64,000 bases of DNA from KBS-96 sp049585195 (GTDB taxonomy: Bacteria; Acidobacteriota; Terriglobia; Bryobacterales; Bryobacteraceae), in contig JBAUZG010000199.1 in assembly GCA_049585195.1 (NCBI GenBank), positions 26,984 through 90,983 on the forward strand, written 5' to 3'. This document shows, one piece after another, positions 36,615 through 45,993 of the stretch. The notes beneath the pieces were generated by a model, which did not search any database, was not told where the DNA came from, and worked only from the letters and a program-made list of their open reading frames with translations. A program made the translations under genes and the position numbers. Each line of letters begins with the position of its first letter. Position 1 is the first letter of the stretch.

Positions 36615-37723
36615 TGCCTTTCCCTCACTCCGGGCTGTTGCGCCTGGCGCTCGGCGTTCAGTTGGCGTATGATGGCTCGCTCCCGGTCCCCTTCGGCTTT
36701 CAGCTTGTCGCGGTAATAGATGGTGGCCAGCATCACGTGAGCTTCGGTAAAGCTGGGCGCGGCCTTGACTATGGACTCGAGCTCGCTCCTCGCCTGTTCT
36801 TGCTTTCCTTGCGCAAGCTGAACGGAGGCGATCTCAAATCTAGTGGAAAGATCGCCCGGCCTGAGCTCGAGAGCGTGCTGAAGATAATTGAGCGCGTGCT
36901 CATAGTCCTGATCGACCCGCGACAAAATTCCCAGTCTCAGGTTGGCATCGAAGTTGTTGGGATTGTGCTCCAGCTCCTTCTCGAACGCCTGCTTGCTGCC
37001 TGCCTGGTCGCCAGTGTAGAGCAAAGCGAGCCCGTAGTAGGAATAGACGTCCGGCAGGTTCGGATTCATCTCGATCGCCTTCTTAATGTCGGCAATTGCC
37101 CCATGATAATCGTGGCCGGTGAATTTCGCTGTGCCCATTAGCAGGCGTGCTTCGGCGGAATCGCCCCGGCTCATGATCCGGCTGATCGCTTCCTGCGCGC
37201 GCGCCGTCTGACCTTCCCGCGCAAGAGCAGTCCCTAGAAGATAAGCTACTCCCAAATCGCCGGGATTCGCCTGATACCGCGGCGTCAGCAAGTCGATGAC
37301 TTTTTTGTTGTCTCCCCGCCGCAGGTCGCAATCAGCCAGTAACAGCATGGCTTGCACATTTGCCGGATCCGCGGCTCGCACCTTCTCCAACTCCTCGACG
37401 GCCTGCGGAAAGTTGGCGGTTTTGTAGTAGGCGAGAGCCAGGTTCAACCGAACCTCTGGATCGGGTTTCTTGTCCAACGCCCGCTTGTATTGCACAATCG
37501 CGTCGGCGTACCGCCCCGTGCCCGCCAAGGCTGCCGCCAAATTCGAACGGACTTCCGGCACATCGGGGTACATATCGAGAAACAACTCGTAATCTTCGAT
37601 CGCCTGATCGAACTTGCCCTGCTGATGCAAGGCAATCGCTTGTTTCAACAGTTCTTGAGGCGATGGCTTGGATTGGCCGTATAGCAGACCGCCGCAAATT
37701 ACGGCCACCGCAACGCGGTACAT
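36611..37723 (-). CDS. Exported TPR protein, first in the cytochrome operon
   Basis: 370 aa. Signal peptide MYRVAVAVICGGLLYGQ. About nine regular TPRs span most of the chain (AIEDYELFLDMYPDVPEVRS, AIVQYKRALDKKPDPEVRLN, AIADIKKAIEMNPNLPDVYS, ALNYLQHALELRPGDLSTRF). It ends with a basic tail. As the first of a tightly overlapped set (TPR, TPR, heptaheme cytochrome, then VWA) it probably marks the 5' end of the operon; the promoter should lie in the 51 bp between it and the malectin gene, or further upstream. Confidence 0.88.
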   Translation of the reverse strand: MYRVAVAVICGGLLYGQSKPSPQELLKQAIALHQQGKFDQAIEDYELFLDMYPDVPEVRSNLAAALAGTGRYADAIVQYKRALDKKPDPEVRLNLALAYYKTANFPQAVEELEKVRAADPANVQAMLLLADCDLRRGDNKKVIDLLTPRYQANPGDLGVAYLLGTALAREGQTARAQEAISRIMSRGDSAEARLLMGTAKFTGHDYHGAIADIKKAIEMNPNLPDVYSYYGLALLYTGDQAGSKQAFEKELEHNPNNFDANLRLGILSRVDQDYEHALNYLQHALELRPGDLSTRFEIASVQLAQGKQEQARSELESIVKAAPSFTEAHVMLATIYYRDKLKAEGDRERAIIRQLNAERQAQQPGVRERQ

Positions 37724-37774
37724 GACAATTTCAGCGCTTTATAGTACCACGCGAAAAGCTTCTGCCAGCCGTGT

Positions 37775-39439
37775 TTATTGGCCCTCGTCCTCAATCTCGA
37801 TCCCAAAAACTGAGGCGTAGTTGACGACCGGCTCGAACGACAGGAGAAGCTTCCCTTGCGCATTCGGCCGCAGCCCGTGGAAGGTCTTTGTCAGGGCGCG
37901 CATGCCGCCAACCTCTTTGTAGATGTCCAGATTTTTGAGCAGCCGGACGCCGTTCGAATCCACGTTGAATACACGGCGACCCGTACCTGAGCCAGGAGCC
38001 GCCAGCGGCCCTCCCCAATAGGTCTCAGCGAAATGGAGGGTCACTGTATAGGAATCCCTGCTATCGGCGGGTATGGCGTAACTGAAGTTTCCGTAGCGCT
38101 CGCTCAAGTAGAGGTCGGGATCGGGGGTTCCCGTCACAGGTTCCTTGTGAATTGTCTGCTGGCCGCCGCTGTAATAGTTGTCGGGGCTCCAAAGCTTTCC
38201 TTCGTGGTCGGTAAAAGGCGTTCGCTCGGTTACCAGCCGAATGGGAACTTGCCGGTGCTCAATCCCGGGGAGGATCTCGATGGCGCTGACGATGGGCTGC
38301 CCGCGCTGGCTAAAGAATGCCAGGTGCAGCTGGCCATCCGCCGCCGGTCGAGTATCCCGAAAGACACGCTCATCCGCAATGTTCGGACCCGTCGCGTCCG
38401 CAATAATGTCGAAGTTATCGAGAAAAGTCTGCCCGTTCAATTGAATGAGGAATGTCCGCGTGTTTTCTCCGCCTCCCGTAATCATTCCCGGCCCATACAT
38501 CGTTTCAACGAAAAACAGGTGGAGCTCATAAACGCCGGGCTTGAGCGGGATATTGTAGGAAAACTCGCCGTCCCGCACGTTCTCGAACAACATCGGGTCG
38601 TTCGTCCGCCATAAGAATTCGTGCGGATTGGTTCCAGGCCGCCCGCCGGAGAAATATTCGTCCGGCTGCCAAATGTTGCCCATCGGATCGGTGTGACTGT
38701 GTTGCGTGCCCCCCGCGAGAAACCGCACCGAACTCACTGGCGCGGGCGCAGTTGCTCCAGCCGCGGTTCTCAGCGCAACCCCATTCGACCGCGCCACGTT
38801 CGCCGGAGAGGAGGCCGCTCGATGCACCGTCAATGCCAAAATTAACGCAGCGAGAGCGCCAAGAAGGCCCGCTGCAATCGCAAACCAAGCCCACCATCGC
38901 ACTTTTTGCGCCGGGCCTTTGGGCTCGACTATGGGAGGAGGCGGCATGGCGGTTGCCATCGACAAGCCGGGATCGCTCCGTGGTTCGTCCGCCGTCTCCA
39001 AGATCAAGCCAGTCGCTTGGATGGGACCGGAGCTTGCCCCTTCGACTACGTCGTGTTCGGCTTTGGCCGGCATAACCTGCGAAGCCAGCCGACTGGAATA
39101 CGTGAACACGGGGACATATGTTCCCGGGGAGAGCACGATCTTCACCGGGTGATTAGCCCCTTCCGCGGCATAGTATTCCTTTAGCTTCCGGCGAAGTCGA
39201 TACGCCTCGACGCGCGCAATCGCGTCCTGGCTGGGATCGAATTCGGCCGGCCGGCCGAGCACCTCCGTCGCGATGTTGTATTCCTTGATCTGATCCGCCT
39301 CTCCTTCGAAGTACTTGTTGCACAAATAGACGAGCAGCTTCGCAAGGCGCGGCGACCGCGCGAACCTCTCCCCCGACACAACCGATTCCAACTCGGATCG
39401 CTCGCGCTCCACCAGCGGCGGCGCCAAATGAGCCCCCAT
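37775..39439 (-). CDS. Membrane protein with winged-helix-like N-terminus and two malectin-like domains
   Basis: 554 aa. Residues about 8-115 match the winged-helix-like module common in acidobacterial regulators (RLAKLLVYLCNKYFEGEAD, KEYNIATEVLGRP, DPSQDAIARVEAYRLRRKL ... LSPGTYVPVF). After a Pro-rich linker comes one transmembrane helix (WWAWFAIAAGLLGALAALIL, about 185-205). Two malectin-type beta domains follow outside (about 245-400 and 405-550), each with the GNFSY/GEFSY plus Y-x-(V/L)-x-LHF-x-E signature that binds glycans in malectin. This layout fits a one-component transmembrane regulator that senses carbohydrate. It is divergent from a TonB receptor gene 247 bp away. Confidence 0.8.
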   Translation of the reverse strand: MGAHLAPPLVERERSELESVVSGERFARSPRLAKLLVYLCNKYFEGEADQIKEYNIATEVLGRPAEFDPSQDAIARVEAYRLRRKLKEYYAAEGANHPVKIVLSPGTYVPVFTYSSRLASQVMPAKAEHDVVEGASSGPIQATGLILETADEPRSDPGLSMATAMPPPPIVEPKGPAQKVRWWAWFAIAAGLLGALAALILALTVHRAASSPANVARSNGVALRTAAGATAPAPVSSVRFLAGGTQHSHTDPMGNIWQPDEYFSGGRPGTNPHEFLWRTNDPMLFENVRDGEFSYNIPLKPGVYELHLFFVETMYGPGMITGGGENTRTFLIQLNGQTFLDNFDIIADATGPNIADERVFRDTRPAADGQLHLAFFSQRGQPIVSAIEILPGIEHRQVPIRLVTERTPFTDHEGKLWSPDNYYSGGQQTIHKEPVTGTPDPDLYLSERYGNFSYAIPADSRDSYTVTLHFAETYWGGPLAAPGSGTGRRVFNVDSNGVRLLKNLDIYKEVGGMRALTKTFHGLRPNAQGKLLLSFEPVVNYASVFGIEIEDEGQ

Positions 39440-39617
39440 AGAAGTAACTTATGTTTCATATCACATTTGCGCATCGATGTGCGCAAATGGGACGGCGCGG
39501 AAACATGCAACGGTTACAGCCCGGCGATCGAGAGTACTAGTTGTAGCTAGCTAAAAACAAACGACATTTCTGGGTGTTAACGCGAAGACGAATGGCCGTC
39601 GCGTAACAGACGTAACC

Positions 39618-39646
39618 TGACGAATCCCTACAAGTCCGCCTATACT
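39618..39646 (+). promoter_or_regulatory. Probable sigma-70-type promoter of the first TonB receptor
   Basis: TGACGA (39618-39623) and TATACT (39641-39646) are 17 bases apart, 40 bp before the ATG at 39687. The ribosome site AAGGGGG is at 39668-39674. The -35 box is a poor match. Confidence 0.45.
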
Positions 39647-39686
39647 ACTCGAAAAACACTACCCGCTAAGGGGGACACAGGCTTCT

Positions 39687-42600
39687 ATGTTGAACAGGGT
39701 GAAGGGGCGCTATGTAGTCGCCATCTGCGGCTGGATTCTATTGCTCGCGAGCGTCCGTCTCGAAGCGCAGAGCAACAACGGAACACTCACCGGTACAGTT
39801 AACGACACTTCGGGGGCCGTTATTCCCGGAGCGACAATCCTAATGAAGAACGTTGCCAGCGGCGACGAGCGGCGGACTGTCACCAACAATGATGGATTCT
39901 TCGCTATCAGCGCCGTCCCGCCGGGCGACTACACCGTCACCATTGAAGCGAAAGGGTTCGAAAAGCTCGAGCGAGGTGGAGTCCATTTCGACGCCGGCGA
40001 CAAGCGTAACCTTTCGAATATTGCACTAGAGGTTGGCAAGTCGACCGAAACGGTTGTCGTCAGCAGCGCGGCGGAATCCGTTACGCCGGTCGATTCCGGC
40101 GAGAAGTCGGTTGTCATCAACTCCAACTTGTTGCAGAACGTTCAGATACAGGGCCAAAACGCCGCTGAATTCATCAAGATTCTGCCCGGCTTCTCTCAAA
40201 TGGGCTCCCTAACGCCCTCGGCATACAACGGACAGGTGCAAGGCACTGGCGCCGGGCCGGTCGGCAGCTTCTCGGCTAACGGTCTGCGGACGGCCGCGCT
40301 CGATATTACATCCGACGGCGCGCATATCGTCGACCCGGGCTGCAATTGCGGGCAGTCTGTGAACACGCAGGCCGACATGACGCAGGAATTGAAGGTCTTA
40401 ACCTCGAACTTTGGGGCAGATAACGCCAAGGGGCCGGTGGTGATTTCGGCGGTGGGCAAGTCGGGCGGCAGCCAGTTCCACGGCGAAGCCTATATGTACG
40501 CCCGTAACAATTTCTTCGACGCCAACAATGCGTACGACAATTCTCTCGGCTATTACGCCAACGGCCAAAAAATCGGGCCGAAGCCGGACACCTACTTCTA
40601 TTACCCCGGCGGCAACATCGGCGGCCCCGTGCTAATCCCCGGCACCAACTTCAACAAGAATCACGACAAGCTGTTTTTCTTCCTCGCGTACGAGTACTAC
40701 AAGCAGCAGACCCAAGATCCCAGCCACGACGTATTCACGTCTTTCGTGCCGACCGCCCAAATGAGGGCAGGTAACTTTACGTCGTCGTACTTGAGCACAG
40801 CTACCGCGGCGAATTCCGGCTCGGCCATCACGGGCGCTGCTACCCAGGGAATCTATGGAACTCCAACCGGGCAGATTCCGGCGAGCGAAATCAACCCCAC
40901 CGGCCTGGCCATGATGAACCTTTACCCGCTGCCCAACACGAGTCCGTCTTCAAATGTGGGCGGGTACAACTATATCTACGCGACCACCCATTCCGACAAT
41001 ATGTGGCAGCTCCGGCCCCGCATCGACTGGAGCATCAACGACAATACCAAGCTGTTTGTCAGCTATAACGGCCAGCGCGAGTTGAACCATAACAACAGCA
41101 CATTATGGTGGGGCCTCAACCCGACCGTGCCGTACCCATCGCCGCTCGAGGAGGGCAACACTTCGGATTCGATTTCAGCGAACCTAACGAAGGTCTTCAC
41201 TCCCACCCTCACGAACGAGTTTGTCTTCACCTACACCAACCTGTATGTGCCCAACACTTTTGTGGATCCGGATAAGGTCGATCCGTCGAAGGTAGGCATC
41301 AATTATCAATACCTGTTCAACAACCAGCCGCACACCGTACTGCCGGTGATGACCGGCTGGAGCGACGGCGTAGCAAACCTGCTGAATCCCAGCGGATTCC
41401 AGGCGGCCAATGGCAACTTGTACGCCAATAAGTGGTTGCCGACAGTCGCCGACAACGTGTCCTGGGTGAAGGGCGTCCACACCATGAAGTTCGGCTTCTA
41501 TTGGGAGCACACTAAGAATCAGCAGCCTAGCGATAGCTACCAGAACGGCGAGTTCCAATTCGCCAATTGGAATCAGGGTAGTACCGGTAACGCGTACGCT
41601 GACATGTTGACCGGCATCATCACCGGCTATAACGAATCGAACTACGATTACGTCCTGCCCATGCATTACACCTCGGCTTCGTTCTTTGGAATGGATTCGT
41701 GGAAGGTTACAAGACGGTTCACCCTCGACTACGGATTACGCTTCGACCACCTTGGCCCGTGGACCGAAGACAATGGAATTGGCGCAGCGGTTTTCGACCC
41801 CAGCTTGTACAGCCCCAACGCCACGGCCGCGTCCCTTACGGGCTTCACCTGGCATGCGCGAGACAGTGCCATTCCGAATTCAGGCACCGGGTCACGCGCG
41901 TTCTTTTATAACCCGCGCTTCGGCTTGGCATGGGACATCTTCGGAACCGGCAAAACCGTGATCCGCGGCGGTATTGGGTGGTACCGCTATCACGATGAGC
42001 AGAACGTGCAGGCCGCGGCCTTCGGCACTTCGGCCGGATCCTTCACGTACGCCGTGCCAAACCCAGCCAACAATCAGCCTTTGACGTTTGCGGGTTTGGC
42101 ATCCTTAACCCCCGGTACCGCTGTGCCTGGTACAAACTCGCTCGATCCCGCCGACAGTGAACAGCCGGAGACCCGGAGTTATAGTTTCACCATTTCGGAG
42201 CGCATGCCATGGTCGTCGCTAGCGGAGGTTTCCTACGTCGGGAATGAGGCGCGGTTCCTAAACGATTGGAATAACAACTTCGGAAACCTGAACCAGATTC
42301 CCTACGGAACCCTGTTCCAGCCGCAAAACGTCGGCATGTTCGGCCCGGCGGGCAATATCAGTAACTCGCCCAACACGACAAATCTCCAGCCTTATCCGCT
42401 CTACGGAACCATCCACGAGACCATTCACCAGCTTTATTCGAACTACAACGCGTTCCAGGCAAGTTGGAACAAACAGAGCGGCCGCATCAATTACTTGGTG
42501 AATTACACCTTCAGCAAGGCCATGGGCATTCTCGGCGAGGGTGGCAACAACGGGGTAGGCGACCCAATCAACATCAAGAACGACTACGGCCCGCTTCCCA

Positions 42601-43244
42601 ACGACCGGTCGCAGGTCTTCAATGCTGCTTACATCGTGCAGCTGCCCGACCCGATTCATTCCAACAAGCTGTTAAAGGGAGTAGTCAACGGGTGGCAAGT
42701 CTCGGGAGTCACGCAGCTCGAGAGTGGCACGCCCCTACAAGGGCAGTTAAGCTCCAACTTCGGCATGAGCGGTAATTTGCCTGCTGGAAGCTATCTGCCG
42801 AACGGCATCAACGTAACCGGTGTCGGAATCAGCAGCGACATAATCACTGGAAGCCCCAATATCAGCGCCCAACCCATCTTGACATGCAATCCTGCCAAGG
42901 GACTCGGGCCCAACCAGTTCATCAACGGCAATTGCTTCGCGCCACCAACGCCGGGAGACAATGGCACGTTCATTATGCCGTATATGAAGACGCCGCCACT
43001 GTTTAACAGCGATCTATCGCTATTCAAGAACTTCCAGATTTCGGAATCCAAGAAGATTCAGTTCCGGATCTCGGCCTATAACTTCTTGAACCATCCGTTG
43101 ACTTCGTTCAATCCAGCTGGAACCGACTCGAACCTCGTGTTGAGTTTCAACTCCGCTGGAAAGCTGTCGAATCCGCAGTTCGGCTACGCGAACTACCTTT
43201 ACGGCGCGCGCACCGTCCAATTCGTGTTCAAGTTCTACTTCTGA
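39687..43244 (+). CDS. TonB-dependent receptor, Oar/CarboxypepD_reg type
   Basis: 1185 aa. Signal peptide (YVVAICGWILLLASVRLEAQ), then a carboxypeptidase-regulatory-like beta domain at about 30-115 (GTLTGTVNDTSGAVIPGATI ... GDYTVTIEAKGF), a plug domain to about 250, and a long outer-membrane barrel. It ends in alternating aromatic/hydrophobic residues with a terminal Phe (TVQFVFKFYF), the usual barrel-assembly signal. Such receptors import large substrates, often glycans or peptides, with energy from TonB. No SusD-like partner is present, as usual in Acidobacteriota. The divergent malectin regulator suggests a carbohydrate ligand. Confidence 0.92.
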   Translation: MLNRVKGRYVVAICGWILLLASVRLEAQSNNGTLTGTVNDTSGAVIPGATILMKNVASGDERRTVTNNDGFFAISAVPPGDYTVTIEAKGFEKLERGGVHFDAGDKRNLSNIALEVGKSTETVVVSSAAESVTPVDSGEKSVVINSNLLQNVQIQGQNAAEFIKILPGFSQMGSLTPSAYNGQVQGTGAGPVGSFSANGLRTAALDITSDGAHIVDPGCNCGQSVNTQADMTQELKVLTSNFGADNAKGPVVISAVGKSGGSQFHGEAYMYARNNFFDANNAYDNSLGYYANGQKIGPKPDTYFYYPGGNIGGPVLIPGTNFNKNHDKLFFFLAYEYYKQQTQDPSHDVFTSFVPTAQMRAGNFTSSYLSTATAANSGSAITGAATQGIYGTPTGQIPASEINPTGLAMMNLYPLPNTSPSSNVGGYNYIYATTHSDNMWQLRPRIDWSINDNTKLFVSYNGQRELNHNNSTLWWGLNPTVPYPSPLEEGNTSDSISANLTKVFTPTLTNEFVFTYTNLYVPNTFVDPDKVDPSKVGINYQYLFNNQPHTVLPVMTGWSDGVANLLNPSGFQAANGNLYANKWLPTVADNVSWVKGVHTMKFGFYWEHTKNQQPSDSYQNGEFQFANWNQGSTGNAYADMLTGIITGYNESNYDYVLPMHYTSASFFGMDSWKVTRRFTLDYGLRFDHLGPWTEDNGIGAAVFDPSLYSPNATAASLTGFTWHARDSAIPNSGTGSRAFFYNPRFGLAWDIFGTGKTVIRGGIGWYRYHDEQNVQAAAFGTSAGSFTYAVPNPANNQPLTFAGLASLTPGTAVPGTNSLDPADSEQPETRSYSFTISERMPWSSLAEVSYVGNEARFLNDWNNNFGNLNQIPYGTLFQPQNVGMFGPAGNISNSPNTTNLQPYPLYGTIHETIHQLYSNYNAFQASWNKQSGRINYLVNYTFSKAMGILGEGGNNGVGDPINIKNDYGPLPNDRSQVFNAAYIVQLPDPIHSNKLLKGVVNGWQVSGVTQLESGTPLQGQLSSNFGMSGNLPAGSYLPNGINVTGVGISSDIITGSPNISAQPILTCNPAKGLGPNQFINGNCFAPPTPGDNGTFIMPYMKTPPLFNSDLSLFKNFQISESKKIQFRISAYNFLNHPLTSFNPAGTDSNLVLSFNSAGKLSNPQFGYANYLYGARTVQFVFKFYF

Positions 43245-43342
43245 GAGGGCAGCGCGGTCAGGTGGAGCGGGCCTCCGGGCCTGCCATGCCGCCATTCCTG
43301 GCGGCATCTTCTTGCGCTCGACCCAGGTCCAACCACGAGCTC

Positions 43343-44938
43343 TCAATCTATCCGAACTGCTGGCAGCAAGCCATAAACGTCCACCTCGCCCCTCGTCCCG
43401 ACGTATACATGGCCATCTGCAACCGTCGGAATAGTGAACCGGATGCCCGTTCCCGGCCGGTCGCGTTCTATCTTTTCCCGACTGTTGAATAACTCTCTTG
43501 AAATATCCGCCGCATCATAGGCGTGAAGTATAGCAGCGCTCGAGCCCGGCACATCGCATTCCACGACCCAAACAATTCCGTTCGTTGTTCCATTCGCCGA
43601 AATAGCCGGCGTTGCGCCCGGTCCATCGAACGACTTGCTGCGATCGGCAATTCGCCAAAGCGACAAGCGCCCATCTTTGAGAACGAAATCCTTCAGCACA
43701 TCGTCGCGGCACAGATAAAAGACATGTCCATTCCAATAAGCCGCAGCTCCAAACGAACCGGTGCCGCAATCGTGCAACGTCTGAACGATGCGATCTTGCG
43801 ACACGTTGTATTTGCCCATATGGTCTCGATCGATGAGGTAAATCGACTTACCCTTGCCCGCGGCCACGAGCAGACGCTGCCTCGAGCCTGGCTGTTCGGG
43901 CAGCAACATAGGCCCTCCCGATCCGAGGTCGCCGTCCTCCCGGTTCCGCCGCTCCTGGTTGAGCGGCGTAAAGTAATCCCGCACTGCTAAACCATCGCGG
44001 GCGAGCGAAAGTTTCAGGACGCTATCGCCGTAATCGTGCCCTCCCGCGATGCCAACATCGAACACGCCATTTCCCGTCTCCAGATAAATGTTGCCCTCCT
44101 CATCCGCGGCAGGCCCGGTGTCCGATTGCCAGATGCCGCTCTGTGCTCCCTCGGGCGCTGTGTTGAATATGCCGGTCTGTTTGAGCGTGCGCGCATCGTA
44201 CGACATCACCCATCCGTAATAGCGGCCCACGTCGCACGACGAGGCCCAGGTCAAATACACCTGTCCGTTGACAAGAGCGAGCGCGCTTCTTGGGTTCTCC
44301 CGCAGCGGGCTGAACCTAACCGTGTTTTGAAACAACCCGAAAAGCCATGTGTCTCCCGTTACCGAGCCGTCAATCGCGACCGGGCTGCCAGTTCGTTCGG
44401 TACCCGTTTGCACATCGAGCGCATGAAGCTTCTGCCACACCCGAGGCGTGCCTTCGCGATCGCGCTCTTCGGTTCTCGCCAGAACATAGATCGTCCCCGA
44501 GTGCTCATCGATTACCGGTGTCGAAGTAATACCGACCTCGGGCCGGATGAACGGGCAGTCCACAACCTGCGCCGGAACCGGTGTCACGCCGCCCGCCGCA
44601 TTCGCGAAACTGGTTTTCCACAGCGGTTCTCTTGTCTCACCCGTCGCGTCAAACGCATACACCGTGTCTGCTTCCGTTGCAATCAGCAGCAAGTTGCGGA
44701 CGCCTTCGCCGGGGACGCTCACATTGGGCAGATACAACGGCTGCGCATACACGTCGCCATCTACCGAATAAGAAAAGAGCTTGCCAAACTGCCTGGAATT
44801 CACATTGGACGGCGTGAGCAGGGTCTCCTCGAGGTTGGCTCCGGTGCGGGCATTGTTGTACTGGGAAGTCGTAATTTTAGTTTTCTGCGGAGGAGTGGCG
44901 GCGAGGAGGAAGCAGAGGAGGGGCATCGTCAGTAGCAT
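43343..44938 (-). CDS. Exported PQQ-like beta-propeller protein
   Basis: 531 aa from the ATG at 44938 (MLLTMPLLCFLLAATPP, signal peptide); a GTG at 44983 would add 15 residues. The mature chain is a repeat propeller: blades with NLLLIATEADTVYAFDATG, ITSTPVIDEHSGTIYVLAR, KLHALDVQTGTER and IPTVADGHVYVGTRGEVDVYGL, as in PQQ-dependent dehydrogenases and BamB. The catalytic residues of PQQ alcohol dehydrogenases, such as the vicinal disulfide, are not evident, so an enzyme role is doubtful. It is convergent with the first TonB receptor and divergent from GT14. Confidence 0.82.
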   Translation of the reverse strand: MLLTMPLLCFLLAATPPQKTKITTSQYNNARTGANLEETLLTPSNVNSRQFGKLFSYSVDGDVYAQPLYLPNVSVPGEGVRNLLLIATEADTVYAFDATGETREPLWKTSFANAAGGVTPVPAQVVDCPFIRPEVGITSTPVIDEHSGTIYVLARTEERDREGTPRVWQKLHALDVQTGTERTGSPVAIDGSVTGDTWLFGLFQNTVRFSPLRENPRSALALVNGQVYLTWASSCDVGRYYGWVMSYDARTLKQTGIFNTAPEGAQSGIWQSDTGPAADEEGNIYLETGNGVFDVGIAGGHDYGDSVLKLSLARDGLAVRDYFTPLNQERRNREDGDLGSGGPMLLPEQPGSRQRLLVAAGKGKSIYLIDRDHMGKYNVSQDRIVQTLHDCGTGSFGAAAYWNGHVFYLCRDDVLKDFVLKDGRLSLWRIADRSKSFDGPGATPAISANGTTNGIVWVVECDVPGSSAAILHAYDAADISRELFNSREKIERDRPGTGIRFTIPTVADGHVYVGTRGEVDVYGLLPAVRID

Positions 44939-44985
44939 ACTACATAGGATACGCCGGCCCGCTAAGCTGAAACTATCTCCCACTG

Positions 44986-45843
44986 ATGCCCCTGCGAATC
45001 GCCTACCTCATTCTCGCCCACAAATCGCCTCCGCAGCTTGTTCGCTTGGTCCGGCGCCTCGAAGGCCCCCAGCGAATTTTTGTGATCCATATCGACCGCA
45101 AGAGCACTGGCCCCGAATGGGATTCCGCGTTCGCCGCCCTTCGCCAGCCCAACGTGATCTGGGCCGAACGCGTTGCTTGTTCCTGGGGCGATTTCAGCCT
45201 GGTTCAAGCGGCGCTCAACTGCATCGAAGCATTGCCGGACTCGCCCGTCTCGTTCGATTTCGCCGCGCTGCTCAGCGGGCAGGATTACCCAATCAAACCG
45301 AACGACTACATCGAAAACTTCCTCGCCCGCCGGCGCGGCGAGTGCCTGATGTACTTCCACCGGTTCCCCTATCCGGAGTGGCAGTGGAATGGCTACCATC
45401 GCTTGCCGACCTGGCGGTTTCGCGTGGCCGGCAAAGGCCGGCGAATTATCCCTGCCCGCTTCGCGAGGGGTCTTCATCAGAAGCCGCCGCTTGGATACCA
45501 CCCCTGTGGTGGCTCGCAGTGGTGGGCGCTCGCGGGAGAGGTGATCGAGTACGTTTCGAAATTTGTCCGAGCCAACCCCGAGTTCGTCGAGTATTACCGG
45601 CGCGCGCTGTTTCCGGATGAAATGATGTTCCATACGATTGTGGGTAATTCGCGGTTCCCGGTCGAACCCGGCGACCACCACCTGCACTTCATGAAGTGGG
45701 GGAAGGACCCGAGTCCGGCTATCCTGACCGAAGCTGACCTGGCAGCTCTGCGAGAGTCTGAAAAATGCTTCGCGCGCAAATTCGATTTTGAAGACGGTGG
45801 CGCGCTGCTGGACAGCGTCGACTCAATAGCGGCCAGAGCATAA
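44986..45843 (+). CDS. Core-2/I-branching-type beta-N-acetylglucosaminyltransferase family protein (GT14)
   Basis: 285 aa. The chain follows bacterial GT14 proteins: RIAYLILAHKSPPQLVRLV at the start, IFVIHIDRKS, then ALLSGQDYPIKP, the family's SG-x-DYP-(I/L) motif, GSQWWALAGEVIEY, and PDEMMFHTIVGNS with the acidic pair of the active-site region. Members transfer GlcNAc or xylose from UDP-sugars; the acceptor in bacteria is usually unknown. No signal peptide, so cytosolic or peripheral membrane. It lies just before the second TonB receptor but has its own stop and a promoter between them. Confidence 0.87.
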   Translation: MPLRIAYLILAHKSPPQLVRLVRRLEGPQRIFVIHIDRKSTGPEWDSAFAALRQPNVIWAERVACSWGDFSLVQAALNCIEALPDSPVSFDFAALLSGQDYPIKPNDYIENFLARRRGECLMYFHRFPYPEWQWNGYHRLPTWRFRVAGKGRRIIPARFARGLHQKPPLGYHPCGGSQWWALAGEVIEYVSKFVRANPEFVEYYRRALFPDEMMFHTIVGNSRFPVEPGDHHLHFMKWGKDPSPAILTEADLAALRESEKCFARKFDFEDGGALLDSVDSIAARA

Positions 45844-45892
45844 CTGCTTGATCTGTAACAAAACACGCCTAGTAGGAATCAACTAATTAAAA

Positions 45893-45921
45893 TTGTTTAA
45901 TCCGATGTAAAGGTTTACACT
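45893..45921 (+). promoter_or_regulatory. Probable promoter of the second TonB receptor
   Basis: TTGTTT (45893-45898) and TACACT (45916-45921) with a 17-base spacer, in an AT-rich stretch 73 bp before the ATG at 45994. Confidence 0.5.
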
Positions 45922-45993
45922 GAACCCCTTGTAAGCGCTCTCAACCTGTGATACCTTCAGCTACAGTTTTTGTTTTGTTCAGGGGAGATGACT

